Below are positions 52,271-60,277 of a stretch of 64,000 bases of DNA, one piece after another. The translations under genes were made by a program, and so were the position numbers. Source of the stretch: Archangium violaceum Cb vi76 (GTDB taxonomy: Bacteria > Myxococcota > Myxococcia > Myxococcales > Myxococcaceae); NCBI RefSeq assembly GCF_000733295.1, contig NZ_JPMI01000004.1, positions 40,086-104,085 on the forward strand, given 5' to 3'. How positions within the stretch are numbered: the stretch's first letter is position 1; the number at the start of each line of letters is the position of its first letter. Below the pieces are notes generated by a model, which made no database searches, had not been told where the DNA came from, and saw only the letters and a list, made by a program, of their open reading frames with translations.

Positions 52271-52575
52271 AACCAGTCACTGGGTCCGACAAGAATCGAT
52301 TTGGCCCCAGGTGAACCATCGCCACCGTGGATCAGGTGCTTCAAAAGCTGGGTATTGGCCACCACTTTGGGGTGAGCTTGCTTGGAATAAATGGTTGCTA
52401 TGTAGCGGAGTAGGAGGGAGACGAGGTGTCGGAGCGACTCCTTTGACATCTTCCCCGGCGTACCTGTGAGTAGGGCCCCACCTGACGCACCGGGTACCTC
52501 CTGGAAGTAGGGCTCGGTCCATGCGAACAAGAGCATCTGGCCACCCGCGAGGGGGGAGGCCAGGGAGGAGGACGC
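52271..52575. other. Intergenic region after hipB
   Basis: 305 bp without a supported gene. It contains copy A of a 34-bp inverted-repeat element at 52421-52454, and a stretch with AT content above the surroundings near 52380-52410. Confidence 0.4.
52421..52454. repeat. Short inverted-repeat element, copy A
   Basis: ACGAGGTGTCGGA at the left and TTTGACATCTTCC at the right. AGGTGTC pairs with GACATCT at six of seven positions. It closely matches copy B at 53464 and, more loosely, copy C at 57486. The three lie in the same orientation and border the pseudokinase gene and the HTH-AAA-subtilase operon. Confidence 0.6.
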
Positions 52576-53349
52576 ATGGACGAGGAGAAGAAGTCGGGAG
52601 CGAGCGGCAAGGGAGCGGCGCGGGTGGGGCCGTACCTGATTGAGGAGCAGGTGGAGCAGTCCAACGACAGCCAGGAGGAGCTCTATCTGGCCACGCACGA
52701 GACGAGCGGGGCCACGGCCCTGGTGCGCAAACACGCCGCCGAGGAGGCCAGCGCTCTGCGGAAGGATTGGCGGGTGTTCCTCGGCTCCTGGGCCTCGCGA
52801 GGCTACTCGGTCATGGAAGTGGAGCACACCGACTGGGCCAAGGCCCAGGACAGGCAGACGGCGGAGTCGTTGCTGCACACATTGGAAGGTGCGCTCGAGG
52901 AAGTGCGGCGCATGGTCCGCGTCATGTCCGACTCCCACGAGTCCCGCCTGCGGTGGCGTCTGGGCTGGGGCGTGGCGAGCGCCGTCACGGGATGCGCCCT
53001 TCTCCTCGTGCTGGTGCGTCTGGCCCCCTTGTCCCAGCCGCCGAGCGCCCCACCAGCGCCCCTGAGCCACGAGGTGCCCACGGCAGTCGAGACGTCGGAT
53101 TTCGACGCGTGGCTCTCGGACACGACCCCGCCGGGGCAACCCGTGCTCGCCCGACCTCTGCCGAAAGAGCCATTGAAGGGACAGAAGCGCCCGCCCTGTA
53201 CCCGCTACACCGAGGTCGAGCTGGTGGGCGCCTGCTGGGCACCTCACAAACTCAAGGCCCCGTGCCCGGATACCCTCTTCGAGTACCAGGGGGAGTGTTA
53301 CCTACCCTCCTTCAGCGCGAAGCCACCGGCTTCGTCGCTCGGGCAGTGA
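52576..53349 (+). CDS. Pseudokinase-like single-pass membrane protein of unknown function
   Basis: 257 aa. The first 70 residues look like a degenerate start of a Ser/Thr kinase domain (VGPYLIEEQVEQSNDSQEEL, then YLATHETSGATALVRKHA), without a glycine-rich loop, an HRD or a DFG. A coiled region (SLLHTLEGALEEVRRMVRVM) leads to one membrane segment at about 137-157 (WGVASAVTGCALLLVLVRLA). A Pro-rich linker and a Cys-containing C-terminal motif follow (PCTRYTEVELVGACW and CPDTLFEYQGECYLP). This layout recurs beside kinases in myxobacteria; the function is unknown. Good GGAGGAGG ribosome site. Confidence 0.72.
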   Translation: MDEEKKSGASGKGAARVGPYLIEEQVEQSNDSQEELYLATHETSGATALVRKHAAEEASALRKDWRVFLGSWASRGYSVMEVEHTDWAKAQDRQTAESLLHTLEGALEEVRRMVRVMSDSHESRLRWRLGWGVASAVTGCALLLVLVRLAPLSQPPSAPPAPLSHEVPTAVETSDFDAWLSDTTPPGQPVLARPLPKEPLKGQKRPPCTRYTEVELVGACWAPHKLKAPCPDTLFEYQGECYLPSFSAKPPASSLGQ

Positions 53350-53748
53350 GTGGCGCGGAGCTGCTTGCGTCAGGCCCGGTTTCGCTCGTCCTGTTCTCCG
53401 TGCGAGCTTTGGTCGTGCATTCTAATTCGTAGACCAGGAGGGAGGTCAGACGCTTCGTAGGAAACGAGGTGTCGGAATGAGTCTTTGACACCTTCCTTGA
53501 GGCGTGGAGGCCGCGCCCCCCTGCTATGCCCTCAAGGGAGGATGGTCTGGCCGGCATGTGCCCCAAGGGAACAGCGCGGCCTCTCCTTCAGCCTTGGGCT
53601 CAGCCAGGGGGCACCCGTCTGCGGCCCCGGCCCCTCTGCGCCCTCCCGCTCCCCGCAACTTGCCCCCACCCTTTTACCGCCCCATCCTGCCTCCAGCAGG
53701 GTGCACGGGTCGTCATCCTCATGAACAGCAACCCACAGAATGTCTTGT
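53350..53748. other. Intergenic region between the pseudokinase gene and the HTH operon
   Basis: About 400 bp. It contains copy B of the short inverted repeat (53464-53496). Short open frames across 53485-53770 are Pro/Arg-rich and look non-coding. Confidence 0.4.
53464..53496. repeat. Short inverted-repeat element, copy B
   Basis: ACGAGGTGTCGGAATGAGTC is followed by TTTGACACCTTCC. AGGTGTC and GACACCT form a perfect 7-bp inverted repeat around 14-16 bases. Same orientation as copies A and C. Confidence 0.65.
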
Positions 53749-53785
53749 ACCCATGATCAAGGTTGTATAAGCCTTGATCATGGGT
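53749..53785. promoter_or_regulatory. Perfect 14-bp palindrome over the start of the HTH gene
   Basis: The arms ACCCATGATCAAGG (53749-53762) and CCTTGATCATGGGT (53772-53785) are exactly complementary and flank TTGTATAAG. The spacer holds a TATAAG that may be the -10 box, with TTGTAC or CTTGTA about 15-16 bp upstream. The ATG of the HTH gene (53780) lies inside the right arm, so the mRNA may be almost leaderless and the site a strong autorepression operator. Confidence 0.8.
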
Positions 53786-53989
53786 GCGCTCACGCCAGAC
53801 CAGCCTGAACTCCTGACCATCAAGGTGGCAGCCGAGGTGCTCGGCGTGAGTGAGCAGACCTTGCGCCGTTGGGACAAGGCAGGGAAGTTTCGCGCGAAGC
53901 GCCACCCGATGAACGGATACCGACTGTACTCTCGCGGTCAGGTGCTCGAACTGCGGAGGAAGATCCACGAAGCTGAGGCAGCATCATGA
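53780..53989 (+). CDS. Small MerR/excisionase-type HTH protein
   Basis: 69 aa. One winged HTH domain fills the protein: LLTIKVAAEVLGVSEQTLRR and WDKAGKFRAKRHPMNGYRLY. It has no effector-binding extension, so it is closer to small MerR-like or Xis-like regulators than to full MerR. The ATG at 53780 lies in the right arm of a perfect palindrome, which is probably its own operator. Its stop overlaps the ATPase start in ATGA. It is therefore the probable regulator of the ATPase-subtilase pair. Confidence 0.85.
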   Translation: MGALTPDQPELLTIKVAAEVLGVSEQTLRRWDKAGKFRAKRHPMNGYRLYSRGQVLELRRKIHEAEAAS

Positions 53990-54969
53990 AAGCGGACATC
54001 CTCAGGCTGCTGCTTCAGTCCCATGCGAACGGCGACGAAACATCGTTCCGCAAGGCGGCATTGCAGTTGGCTGCATCGGAGAGCGCTGCCGGGCACGTGC
54101 GTGTCGCGGAGGACATTCGCGCGATCATCGCGAAGCTGCCAGCAACGAGCGTCCGCAGGACGGGCCCCGTCGTAGACATCGCCGCGCCGCGGGGCGAGCT
54201 TGCGGATGTCCTCGAAGGCGGTCATCGCGACGAGCGCCTTCGCGACATCGTGCTGCGCGCTGAGGTACGAGACCTGCTGCTGCGTGTGCTCTCCGAGAAT
54301 CGCTCACGGGGTCGTCTTGAGCGCTTCGGTGTCTCGCCCCGACGTCGCCTGCTCTTCCACGGCGCGCCGGGCTGCGGGAAGACACTCGCAGCAGCAGTGC
54401 TGGCAGGCGAGATGGGTCTGCCGCTCATGACAGTGCGATTCGACGCGCTGTTCTCCCGCTTCCTCGGAGCGACGGCAGTCCAGCTTCGAGCCATCTTCGC
54501 CGAGATGCCACGTCGGCCGGGCGTCTACCTGTTCGACGAGTTCGACTCTGTGGCGAAAGCGCGCGGGGACTCGCAGGACGTCGGTGAGATGAACCGGGTC
54601 GTGACGGCGTTCCTGCAACTCGTCGATGCGGACGCCAGCGGGAGCATCCTCGTCGCCGCGACAAACCACGTGGAGTTGCTCGACCGTGCGGTGTTTCGCC
54701 GGTTTGACGTAATCGTTCCCTTCGATAAGCCGAGCCGTGAGCAGTTGGTCGCACTCCTGCAACTGAGGCTCGGAACACTCGGGCTTGACGAGCAACAGGC
54801 GCAACGTCTCGCTGGGAGCGCCGAGGGCTGGAGCTTCGCCGATGTGGCTCGTGCATGTGACGACGCGGTGCGTACGATGGCACTCGACGACCGCGAGCGG
54901 ATCTCCGAACGTGACGTCGTTGCGGCACTGGCGGAACTGAAGCGGCGTGAGCTCCCAACCAGGAACTGA
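53986..54969 (+). CDS. AAA+ ATPase of an IetAS-like two-component system
   Basis: 327 aa. The N-terminal 100 residues are helical and without a known domain. The AAA+ core follows: Walker A GAPGCGKT (126-133), Walker B VYLFDEFD with D187-E188, sensor 1 in ILVAATNH, and an arginine-finger-like region AVFRRFDVIVPF. A C-terminal lid (AEGWSFADVARACDDAVRTM) ends the protein. The gene next to it is a subtilase, 3 bp away. This pairing of an AAA+ ATPase with a subtilisin-like protease is the layout of IetA/IetS, known from plasmid incompatibility in Agrobacterium and reported as phage defence. Confidence 0.85.
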   Translation: MKADILRLLLQSHANGDETSFRKAALQLAASESAAGHVRVAEDIRAIIAKLPATSVRRTGPVVDIAAPRGELADVLEGGHRDERLRDIVLRAEVRDLLLRVLSENRSRGRLERFGVSPRRRLLFHGAPGCGKTLAAAVLAGEMGLPLMTVRFDALFSRFLGATAVQLRAIFAEMPRRPGVYLFDEFDSVAKARGDSQDVGEMNRVVTAFLQLVDADASGSILVAATNHVELLDRAVFRRFDVIVPFDKPSREQLVALLQLRLGTLGLDEQQAQRLAGSAEGWSFADVARACDDAVRTMALDDRERISERDVVAALAELKRRELPTRN

Positions 54970-54972
54970 TCG

Positions 54973-57495
54973 ATGGCCGAAAACCGGCTCCCTCTTCTTC
55001 GAGGACGTATCACATCGGTGGACACGTACCAAGCACCTCAGCAGGGGGGCTCGCCACCAAAGATTCCTTCGCTCGATCCAAAGGCCCATCGCGCGAAGCT
55101 GCTTCAACAGCTCGATGCGATCGGCAATCAAGTGCAAGCGCGTCCCGAGACAGTACGGGACGAACTTGCTTCACGTGAAATCGTTGCCGTGCGACCTGCG
55201 CCCGACACGGAATTGGCCGCCACCCAGCTCGATGACTCGCGCTCCGACGCTCGGTTGATCGGAGTGGTTCCCGAGACGGGCACTGTGTTGCTCGACGTCG
55301 CAAATGCGGACCTCGACTATCTCCGTAAAAAGCTCGACGCCTTCGCCGACGACGCGAAGGTCGAGGTCAAGACGCACAAGGATGGCACCACGACGACCCA
55401 CCGTGACAAAGAGCGCGCTATTGCTCCCGTGGATACCATCCGTCTAGCCACGCTCGATGATATGCGTGGTGCACGACTTCGTACGGAAACACTCGTCGCA
55501 GACCGTACCTACTGGTTCGAGATTGCATGTCGAGGCGGCTATCGGAGACCGCTCGCTGAGACGACCGGCAGTCGCGCGCAGATCTCGCGGCAACTCCACC
55601 GAATCGGAGCGCTACAGAACCTGGATGAGTTCGTTGGACCGGAGCAGGTCTATTTCTTCGTGCGGCTCACGCGCCATCAACTCGACGCACTCCGAGCAGC
55701 TACCGACTGCATCTATGAGGTCGAGCTTGCACCGCCACCGCTACGCGACCTCAAACTGCTCGAAGACGTCACGACGAAGGACATCAGGGACTTCGCCCTC
55801 CAGCCTCCGGAAGAGGACGCTCCCTCCGTTGTTGTACTCGACACCGGAGTCGCAACGGGGCACCCGCTGCTTAAGCCCGCCATCCTAACTACGACGACGG
55901 CAGGCCCCGAGATTCCATCGGCCGAGGACACCTACGGGCACGGCACCAAGATGGCCGGGCTTGCCCTCTACCACGACCTGGGAGCAGCCATCGAGCGCGG
56001 CGGGGCGGTGGCACCCCACTGGCTGCAGAGTAGCAGGCTGCTTGTGAAGCCGGGATTTGGAACGGCGTCCGACGAGAACTACGAGAAGTGGCCTGCCCTG
56101 ACCCAGCGGGCCGTGCGTGCTGCCGAGGATGCCGATCCGCGTCCGCGCAATCGGGTCTTCACGCTGGCGGTGACGCGGACCATGCAGGACGCACCACTCG
56201 ATGGGCTCGTACCTACCCTGTGGAGCCATGCCGTCGATCAGCTCGCGTTTCATACGGGCCATGGACGGCTGATGGTCGTGTCAGCGGGAAACGCGCGTGA
56301 CGAACAGTGGCTCGCGCTCGCCGAACAGCATCCGCAGTTGCAGCTTTCGGAGAAGATCCACCAACCAGCGCAGGCGACTAATGCCCTTACCGTGGGCGCG
56401 TACACCGAGCGCGTCGAGCTTCCGAGCACAAAGCAATATGCTGAAGCGCGCGTCGTCGCGACGCGACCCGGAGGCATCTCGCCATTCACGAGCACGGGCC
56501 TCCCAGGTAACGAGTGGCCGATCAAGCCCGACGTCGTTCTTGAGGGGGGAAACCTGGCACTCTCAGGAACTCTCCCGAACGAAAGCGTACCAACCCTCTG
56601 CGCATTGACGACGAGTCACCGGCATACGCTTGGCTGGCCGCTCGGGCAGCTGGCGATGACCAGCGAAGCCACGGCTCGTGCGGCCCACCTTGCCGCGCGC
56701 ATCTGGGCGCTTGAGCCAAAGCTCCGTCCCGAGACCGTCCGTGGCCTCATCGTCCACTCGGCAAGCTGGACGCCGACGATGCGAGATCAATTCACCGGCA
56801 TCAATGACCGTCTCCAGGCGTGTGGCTACGGTGTCCCGAATGAGCGTGTCGCCTCCGAATGCGCGGAGGGATGGGCCACGGTCATTGTTGAGGACGTGAT
56901 GCCAAACGTGGTCGTGGAAGAGGAGCCGAAAAAAGAGGCACCGAAGCGTCCGACGACCAGGACGACGGTGTCGAAGGCGCGGCGCAAGGTAAAGTTGTAC
57001 CGCCTGCCGCTCCCGGAGAGCCTGCTCTCGGATTCGGATGCGGACGTCGAATTGCGCGTCACGCTCTCGTACTTCGCCGAGCCGAACAAGTTCGGCCGGA
57101 CCGTGTTTTACGGGCTCGATTTGAAGTGGGACATGCAAGGTCCTCAGGAGTCAGAGGATGAATTTCTACAGCGCATCAACGTCCTGAAGCGTCCGAAGGG
57201 ACCTAATGGGAAGCCGTTGAAGGTTTCTATGAAGAAGTCCTTCAACTGGGACATTGGCATCCAACCGCGTAGCCGCGGCACCGTCCAGAGCGACCGATGG
57301 CGAGGAAGAATGTCCGAACTCGTCGGGGACAAGCTCATAGCCATCGTTCCGGTCCTCGGTTGGTGGGATCAACGACGAACGCTCAAGACGCAGGAGATGC
57401 GTTTCTCCCTCGCTGTCTCCGTCTTCGGCCCCGGTGTGTACGCGGCGATTAAGCCCCGGGTCGAAGCAGAAGTACTGGCTCCTGTCGAGGTGTAG
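54973..57495 (+). CDS. Subtilisin-like (S8) protease of an IetAS-like system
   Basis: 840 aa without a signal peptide, so it acts inside the cell. An N-terminal domain of about 280 residues has no known match. The S8 domain keeps D290 in VVVLDTGV, H323 in YGHGTKMAG, the oxyanion Asn N440 in VVSAGNARD, and S564 in AMTSEATARAAHLAA. A C-terminal beta-rich domain of about 200 residues includes a Lys/Glu-rich linker (EEEPKKEAPKRP) and VELRVTLSYFAEPNKFGRTV. The coupled AAA+ ATPase probably controls it. An intracellular, regulated subtilase is consistent with a toxic effector or defence function. Confidence 0.87.
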   Translation: MAENRLPLLRGRITSVDTYQAPQQGGSPPKIPSLDPKAHRAKLLQQLDAIGNQVQARPETVRDELASREIVAVRPAPDTELAATQLDDSRSDARLIGVVPETGTVLLDVANADLDYLRKKLDAFADDAKVEVKTHKDGTTTTHRDKERAIAPVDTIRLATLDDMRGARLRTETLVADRTYWFEIACRGGYRRPLAETTGSRAQISRQLHRIGALQNLDEFVGPEQVYFFVRLTRHQLDALRAATDCIYEVELAPPPLRDLKLLEDVTTKDIRDFALQPPEEDAPSVVVLDTGVATGHPLLKPAILTTTTAGPEIPSAEDTYGHGTKMAGLALYHDLGAAIERGGAVAPHWLQSSRLLVKPGFGTASDENYEKWPALTQRAVRAAEDADPRPRNRVFTLAVTRTMQDAPLDGLVPTLWSHAVDQLAFHTGHGRLMVVSAGNARDEQWLALAEQHPQLQLSEKIHQPAQATNALTVGAYTERVELPSTKQYAEARVVATRPGGISPFTSTGLPGNEWPIKPDVVLEGGNLALSGTLPNESVPTLCALTTSHRHTLGWPLGQLAMTSEATARAAHLAARIWALEPKLRPETVRGLIVHSASWTPTMRDQFTGINDRLQACGYGVPNERVASECAEGWATVIVEDVMPNVVVEEEPKKEAPKRPTTRTTVSKARRKVKLYRLPLPESLLSDSDADVELRVTLSYFAEPNKFGRTVFYGLDLKWDMQGPQESEDEFLQRINVLKRPKGPNGKPLKVSMKKSFNWDIGIQPRSRGTVQSDRWRGRMSELVGDKLIAIVPVLGWWDQRRTLKTQEMRFSLAVSVFGPGVYAAIKPRVEAEVLAPVEV

Positions 57496-57522
57496 CTGAA
57501 CGATCCATCTGACACCTTTCCC
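57486..57522. repeat. Short inverted-repeat element, copy C (partial)
   Basis: CGAGGTGT at the left and TGACACCTTTCCC at the right, with the same AGGTGT/ACACCT arms and about the same total length as copies A and B. Its left part overlaps the last codons of the subtilase gene, including the TAG stop. The inner bases differ from copies A and B, so it is either a decayed copy or partly by chance. Confidence 0.45.
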
Positions 57523-57566
57523 GTGAGTGCACCACCATGGCGCACGGGAATGGGGCGGATAGGGGG

Positions 57567-58640
57567 CTACATCACCGCGACGGGGCGCCGACGGCGGCCG
57601 AAGTCTCCCGGCTTCGCGTCGAAGTGTCCCGGAATCTTCGTTCCGCAGTCCGGGCACTTGCCCTCCTCCGTCAGCCGGTAGCTGAGGATGTCGTGCCAGT
57701 CCCGCACGATGAGCTCTCCGCCGCAGTCCGGGCACAGCGTCGTCTCGCCCTCCGAGTTGTGCGTGTTCCCCGTGTACACGTACCGCAGCCCCGCCTTGCG
57801 CGCGATCTCCCGCGCCCTCCTCAGCGTCTCCGGTGGCGTCTCCGGGATGTCCCGCAGCTTGTAGTCCGGGTGGAACGCCGTGAAGAACAACGGCACGTCC
57901 GGGCCCAGGTGCTTCAGCAGCCACTCACTCATCGCCCCCACTTCCGCGTCCGAGTCGTTCTTCCCCGGAATCAGCAGCGTGGTGATCTCCAGCCACGTCT
58001 TCGTCTCGTGCCGCAGGTACTCGAGCGTCTCCAGCACCGGCTTCAGGTGCGCCGCCGTGAGCTTGAAGTAGAAGTCCTCCGTGAACGCCTTCAGGTCCAC
58101 GTTCGCCGCGTCCATCTTCGCGTAGAACTCGCGGCGCGGCTCGGCGTGCATGTACCCCGCCGTCACCGCCACCGTCTGGATTCCTCGCGCATGGCACGCG
58201 TCCGCCACGTCCATGGCGTACTCGGCGAAGATGACCGGATCGTTGTACGTGAAGGCCACGCTCCGGCAGCCGTACTGCTCCGCCGCCCGGGCAATCCCCT
58301 CGGGGCTCGCCATGTCGGTGAGCCGGTCCATCTCGCGCGACTTGGAGATGTCCCAGTTCTGGCAGAAGCGGCACGCCAGGTTGCACCCCGCCGTCCCGAA
58401 CGACAGCACGCTGCTGCCCGGGTGGAAATGCGCCAGCGGCTTCTTCTCGATGGGGTCCACGCAGAACCCCGATGAGCGCCCATACGTCGTCAGCACCATC
58501 CGCTCGCCCGTGCGCTGGCGCACGAAACACATGCCCCGCTGGCCCTCGTGCAGCTTGCAGTCGCGCGGGCACAGGTCGCATTGGATGCGCCCGTCCTCCA
58601 GCGCATGCCACCAGCGCGCGGGATATTCGCTCTCTCGCAT
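57567..58640 (-). CDS. amrS: AmmeMemoRadiSam system radical SAM enzyme
   Basis: 357 aa. The radical-SAM cluster motif is GCNLACRFCQNW with C86, C90 and C93. An N-terminal Cys set is also present (QCDLCPRDC and GMCFV). A C-terminal zinc-ribbon-like set is at TLCPDCGGEL and GKCPDCGTKI. This is the AmrS layout, whose partners in other genomes are AmmeMemo proteins (AMMECR1 and MEMO1 homologues); the partners are not in this window. The ATG at 58640 follows GGGAGGGAGAC at a good distance. The reaction is not known for the family beyond radical generation. Confidence 0.92.
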   Translation of the reverse strand: MRESEYPARWWHALEDGRIQCDLCPRDCKLHEGQRGMCFVRQRTGERMVLTTYGRSSGFCVDPIEKKPLAHFHPGSSVLSFGTAGCNLACRFCQNWDISKSREMDRLTDMASPEGIARAAEQYGCRSVAFTYNDPVIFAEYAMDVADACHARGIQTVAVTAGYMHAEPRREFYAKMDAANVDLKAFTEDFYFKLTAAHLKPVLETLEYLRHETKTWLEITTLLIPGKNDSDAEVGAMSEWLLKHLGPDVPLFFTAFHPDYKLRDIPETPPETLRRAREIARKAGLRYVYTGNTHNSEGETTLCPDCGGELIVRDWHDILSYRLTEEGKCPDCGTKIPGHFDAKPGDFGRRRRPVAVM

Positions 58641-58793
58641 GTCTCCCTCCCCGTGGGGCGGGGGTCTCCCGCCTCCCAACAGATGGAAAAACACGCGAGG
58701 GAGCGTGCAACCGTCCCCGTTACCTTCTCATCCCCGGGGCCGGGACGCCGGGCGGCCAGGTGTCCACCGTGGCCGCCCGGGCGCTCCGTGTGC

Positions 58794-59261
58794 CTACGGC
58801 TGCGCCGGCGTCTGCTCCCACATGCGGGTGCGCAGCGCGTTCTCGATGAACGCCAGGTGCCGCTGCTCGTCCGAGTAGTTGCGCTCGATGATGGCGCGCG
58901 CCTCGTCGCCCCACTCCACCTCCAGCGCCGCCTGGTAGGTGCGGTTGGTGAGCATCTCGTTGCCCCGCATCGCCTGGAGCGCGGCCTCGTTGCCCATCAT
59001 CGACGTCACCGCCGTGAAGCCCTTGAGGATGAAGCCCTTGACGTCCGGCTTCGTCCTCGGCGTGCCACCCAGGCTCACCACCACCCGCGTCAGGTCCTGG
59101 ATGTGGCGCTCATGGTCCCGCTGGAATTCCCTCAGGCTCATGCGCAGCGACTCCACGTCGATGCGGTTGATCGCCGCCTCGTACGCCCCCACCGCGTCGA
59201 TATCGAGTGCGATCAGGTTATTGAGCCGATCCATCATCTTGTTCAGATCCATCGCCGCCAT
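58794..59261 (-). CDS. Ferritin-like protein (DUF2383 type)
   Basis: 155 aa, four-helix bundle. The helices carry likely metal ligands: NNLIALDIDAVGAYEAAINR, REFQRDHERHIQDLTRVVVS, NRTYQAALEVEWGDEARAII and NYSDEQRHLAFIENALRTRM. The Glu-xx-His and His-xx-His patterns suggest a di-iron site. Its role may be in stress or sporulation as for DUF2383/DUF892 proteins. The ATG at 59261 is behind AGGAGGAGG. Confidence 0.83.
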   Translation of the reverse strand: MAAMDLNKMMDRLNNLIALDIDAVGAYEAAINRIDVESLRMSLREFQRDHERHIQDLTRVVVSLGGTPRTKPDVKGFILKGFTAVTSMMGNEAALQAMRGNEMLTNRTYQAALEVEWGDEARAIIERNYSDEQRHLAFIENALRTRMWEQTPAQP

Positions 59262-59484
59262 GCCGTCCTCCTCCTGTGTGACGCGGGAACTCCCACGCCG
59301 CGCAAAGCTGGGCAGGCGGGTGGGGCGCCTCAAGCGGCCCTGGAGGACAATTCCCTACTACCCGGACGTACGGCCGCCCGGCGAGCGGGCAGCCTGGGCC
59401 TCCCCGGTGTCCTGGCGCACACTCGGGGTATGAGTTCGCTCGGGGGTGGAAACTTCCGGGCGAAACTCTCGATAATTGGAAATC

Positions 59485-60228
59485 ATGAGGATTCAACGCC
59501 CGGGGCTCTCCCCCACCCGGACCCAGGCCGCCCAGACGGAGCCCACGGTCGTGCAGAAGAACACCGTCCGCTCGCCGGCCACCGCCTCGCCCGCCGCCCC
59601 GGCGCGTCCCAGCGATGCCTTCGAGACCACCACCCGCGCCACGGCCCGGGCGCTCACCCCCGGCCGCACCAACGCCGCCCGGAACCTCCCCGCCGAGATT
59701 CCCACCGGCACCCGGGACTACTACAAGAAGCGCTACGACGACTTCGTCCGCCGCAACCCCGGCATGAAGCCGCCCGACTACTACCTGGAGTACGGCCAGA
59801 AGTACTGCGACCGCTTCTCCAAGCTCGGGCCCAAGGACCTGACCCCCCAGGGTCTCGAGTGGCGCGACCGCTGCCTCAAGGCCCTCCAGGAGGCCATCGA
59901 GACCAGGCGCATGGAGGACCCGGTCGGCTTCGCCCAGCTCGAGCGCGACCCCGAGGCCTTCAAGAAGTTCGCCTACGACTCGCACCCGGACGCCTACGTG
60001 CAGTCCGGCCTCTACAACCTGCCCGCGCAGGACCTGATGAAGATCGGCACCACGCCGGACCTCAAGGACCTGTTCACACAGGACGGCGTCCGGCAGATCT
60101 TCGTCGCGCTGGGCAAGATGGACGTCGGGGACGCCGCGAACGTGGTCAAGGAGTCCGCCAAGGAGGCGTGGAAGGACGTCAAGAGCACGTTCAGCGACCT
60201 CATCAAGCGGCCCAAACTTCCCTGGTAG
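59485..60228 (+). CDS. Protein of unknown function with disordered N-terminus
   Basis: 247 aa. The first 75 residues are disordered and rich in Pro, Ala, Thr and Arg. The remaining 170 form a helical, charged domain: YYKKRYDDFVRRNPGMKPPD, YYLEYGQKYCDRFSKLGPKD, LEWRDRCLKALQEAIETRRM and GVRQIFVALGKMDVGDAANV. No signal peptide and no known family were recognised. The Arg/Thr/Pro-rich N-terminus followed by a globular domain is seen in some myxobacterial candidate effectors, but that is only a guess. Stand-alone gene. Confidence 0.65.
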   Translation: MRIQRPGLSPTRTQAAQTEPTVVQKNTVRSPATASPAAPARPSDAFETTTRATARALTPGRTNAARNLPAEIPTGTRDYYKKRYDDFVRRNPGMKPPDYYLEYGQKYCDRFSKLGPKDLTPQGLEWRDRCLKALQEAIETRRMEDPVGFAQLERDPEAFKKFAYDSHPDAYVQSGLYNLPAQDLMKIGTTPDLKDLFTQDGVRQIFVALGKMDVGDAANVVKESAKEAWKDVKSTFSDLIKRPKLPW

Positions 60229-60277
60229 CGCGAGGGCTGGCATCTTCGCGCCGGATTCGAGCTTCCGAGGTTGACGC

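Noticed and set aside
53485..53770. Three overlapping plus-strand frames of 76-88 codons
   Set aside because: Pro/Arg-rich, no ribosome site, and they run through the promoter palindrome.
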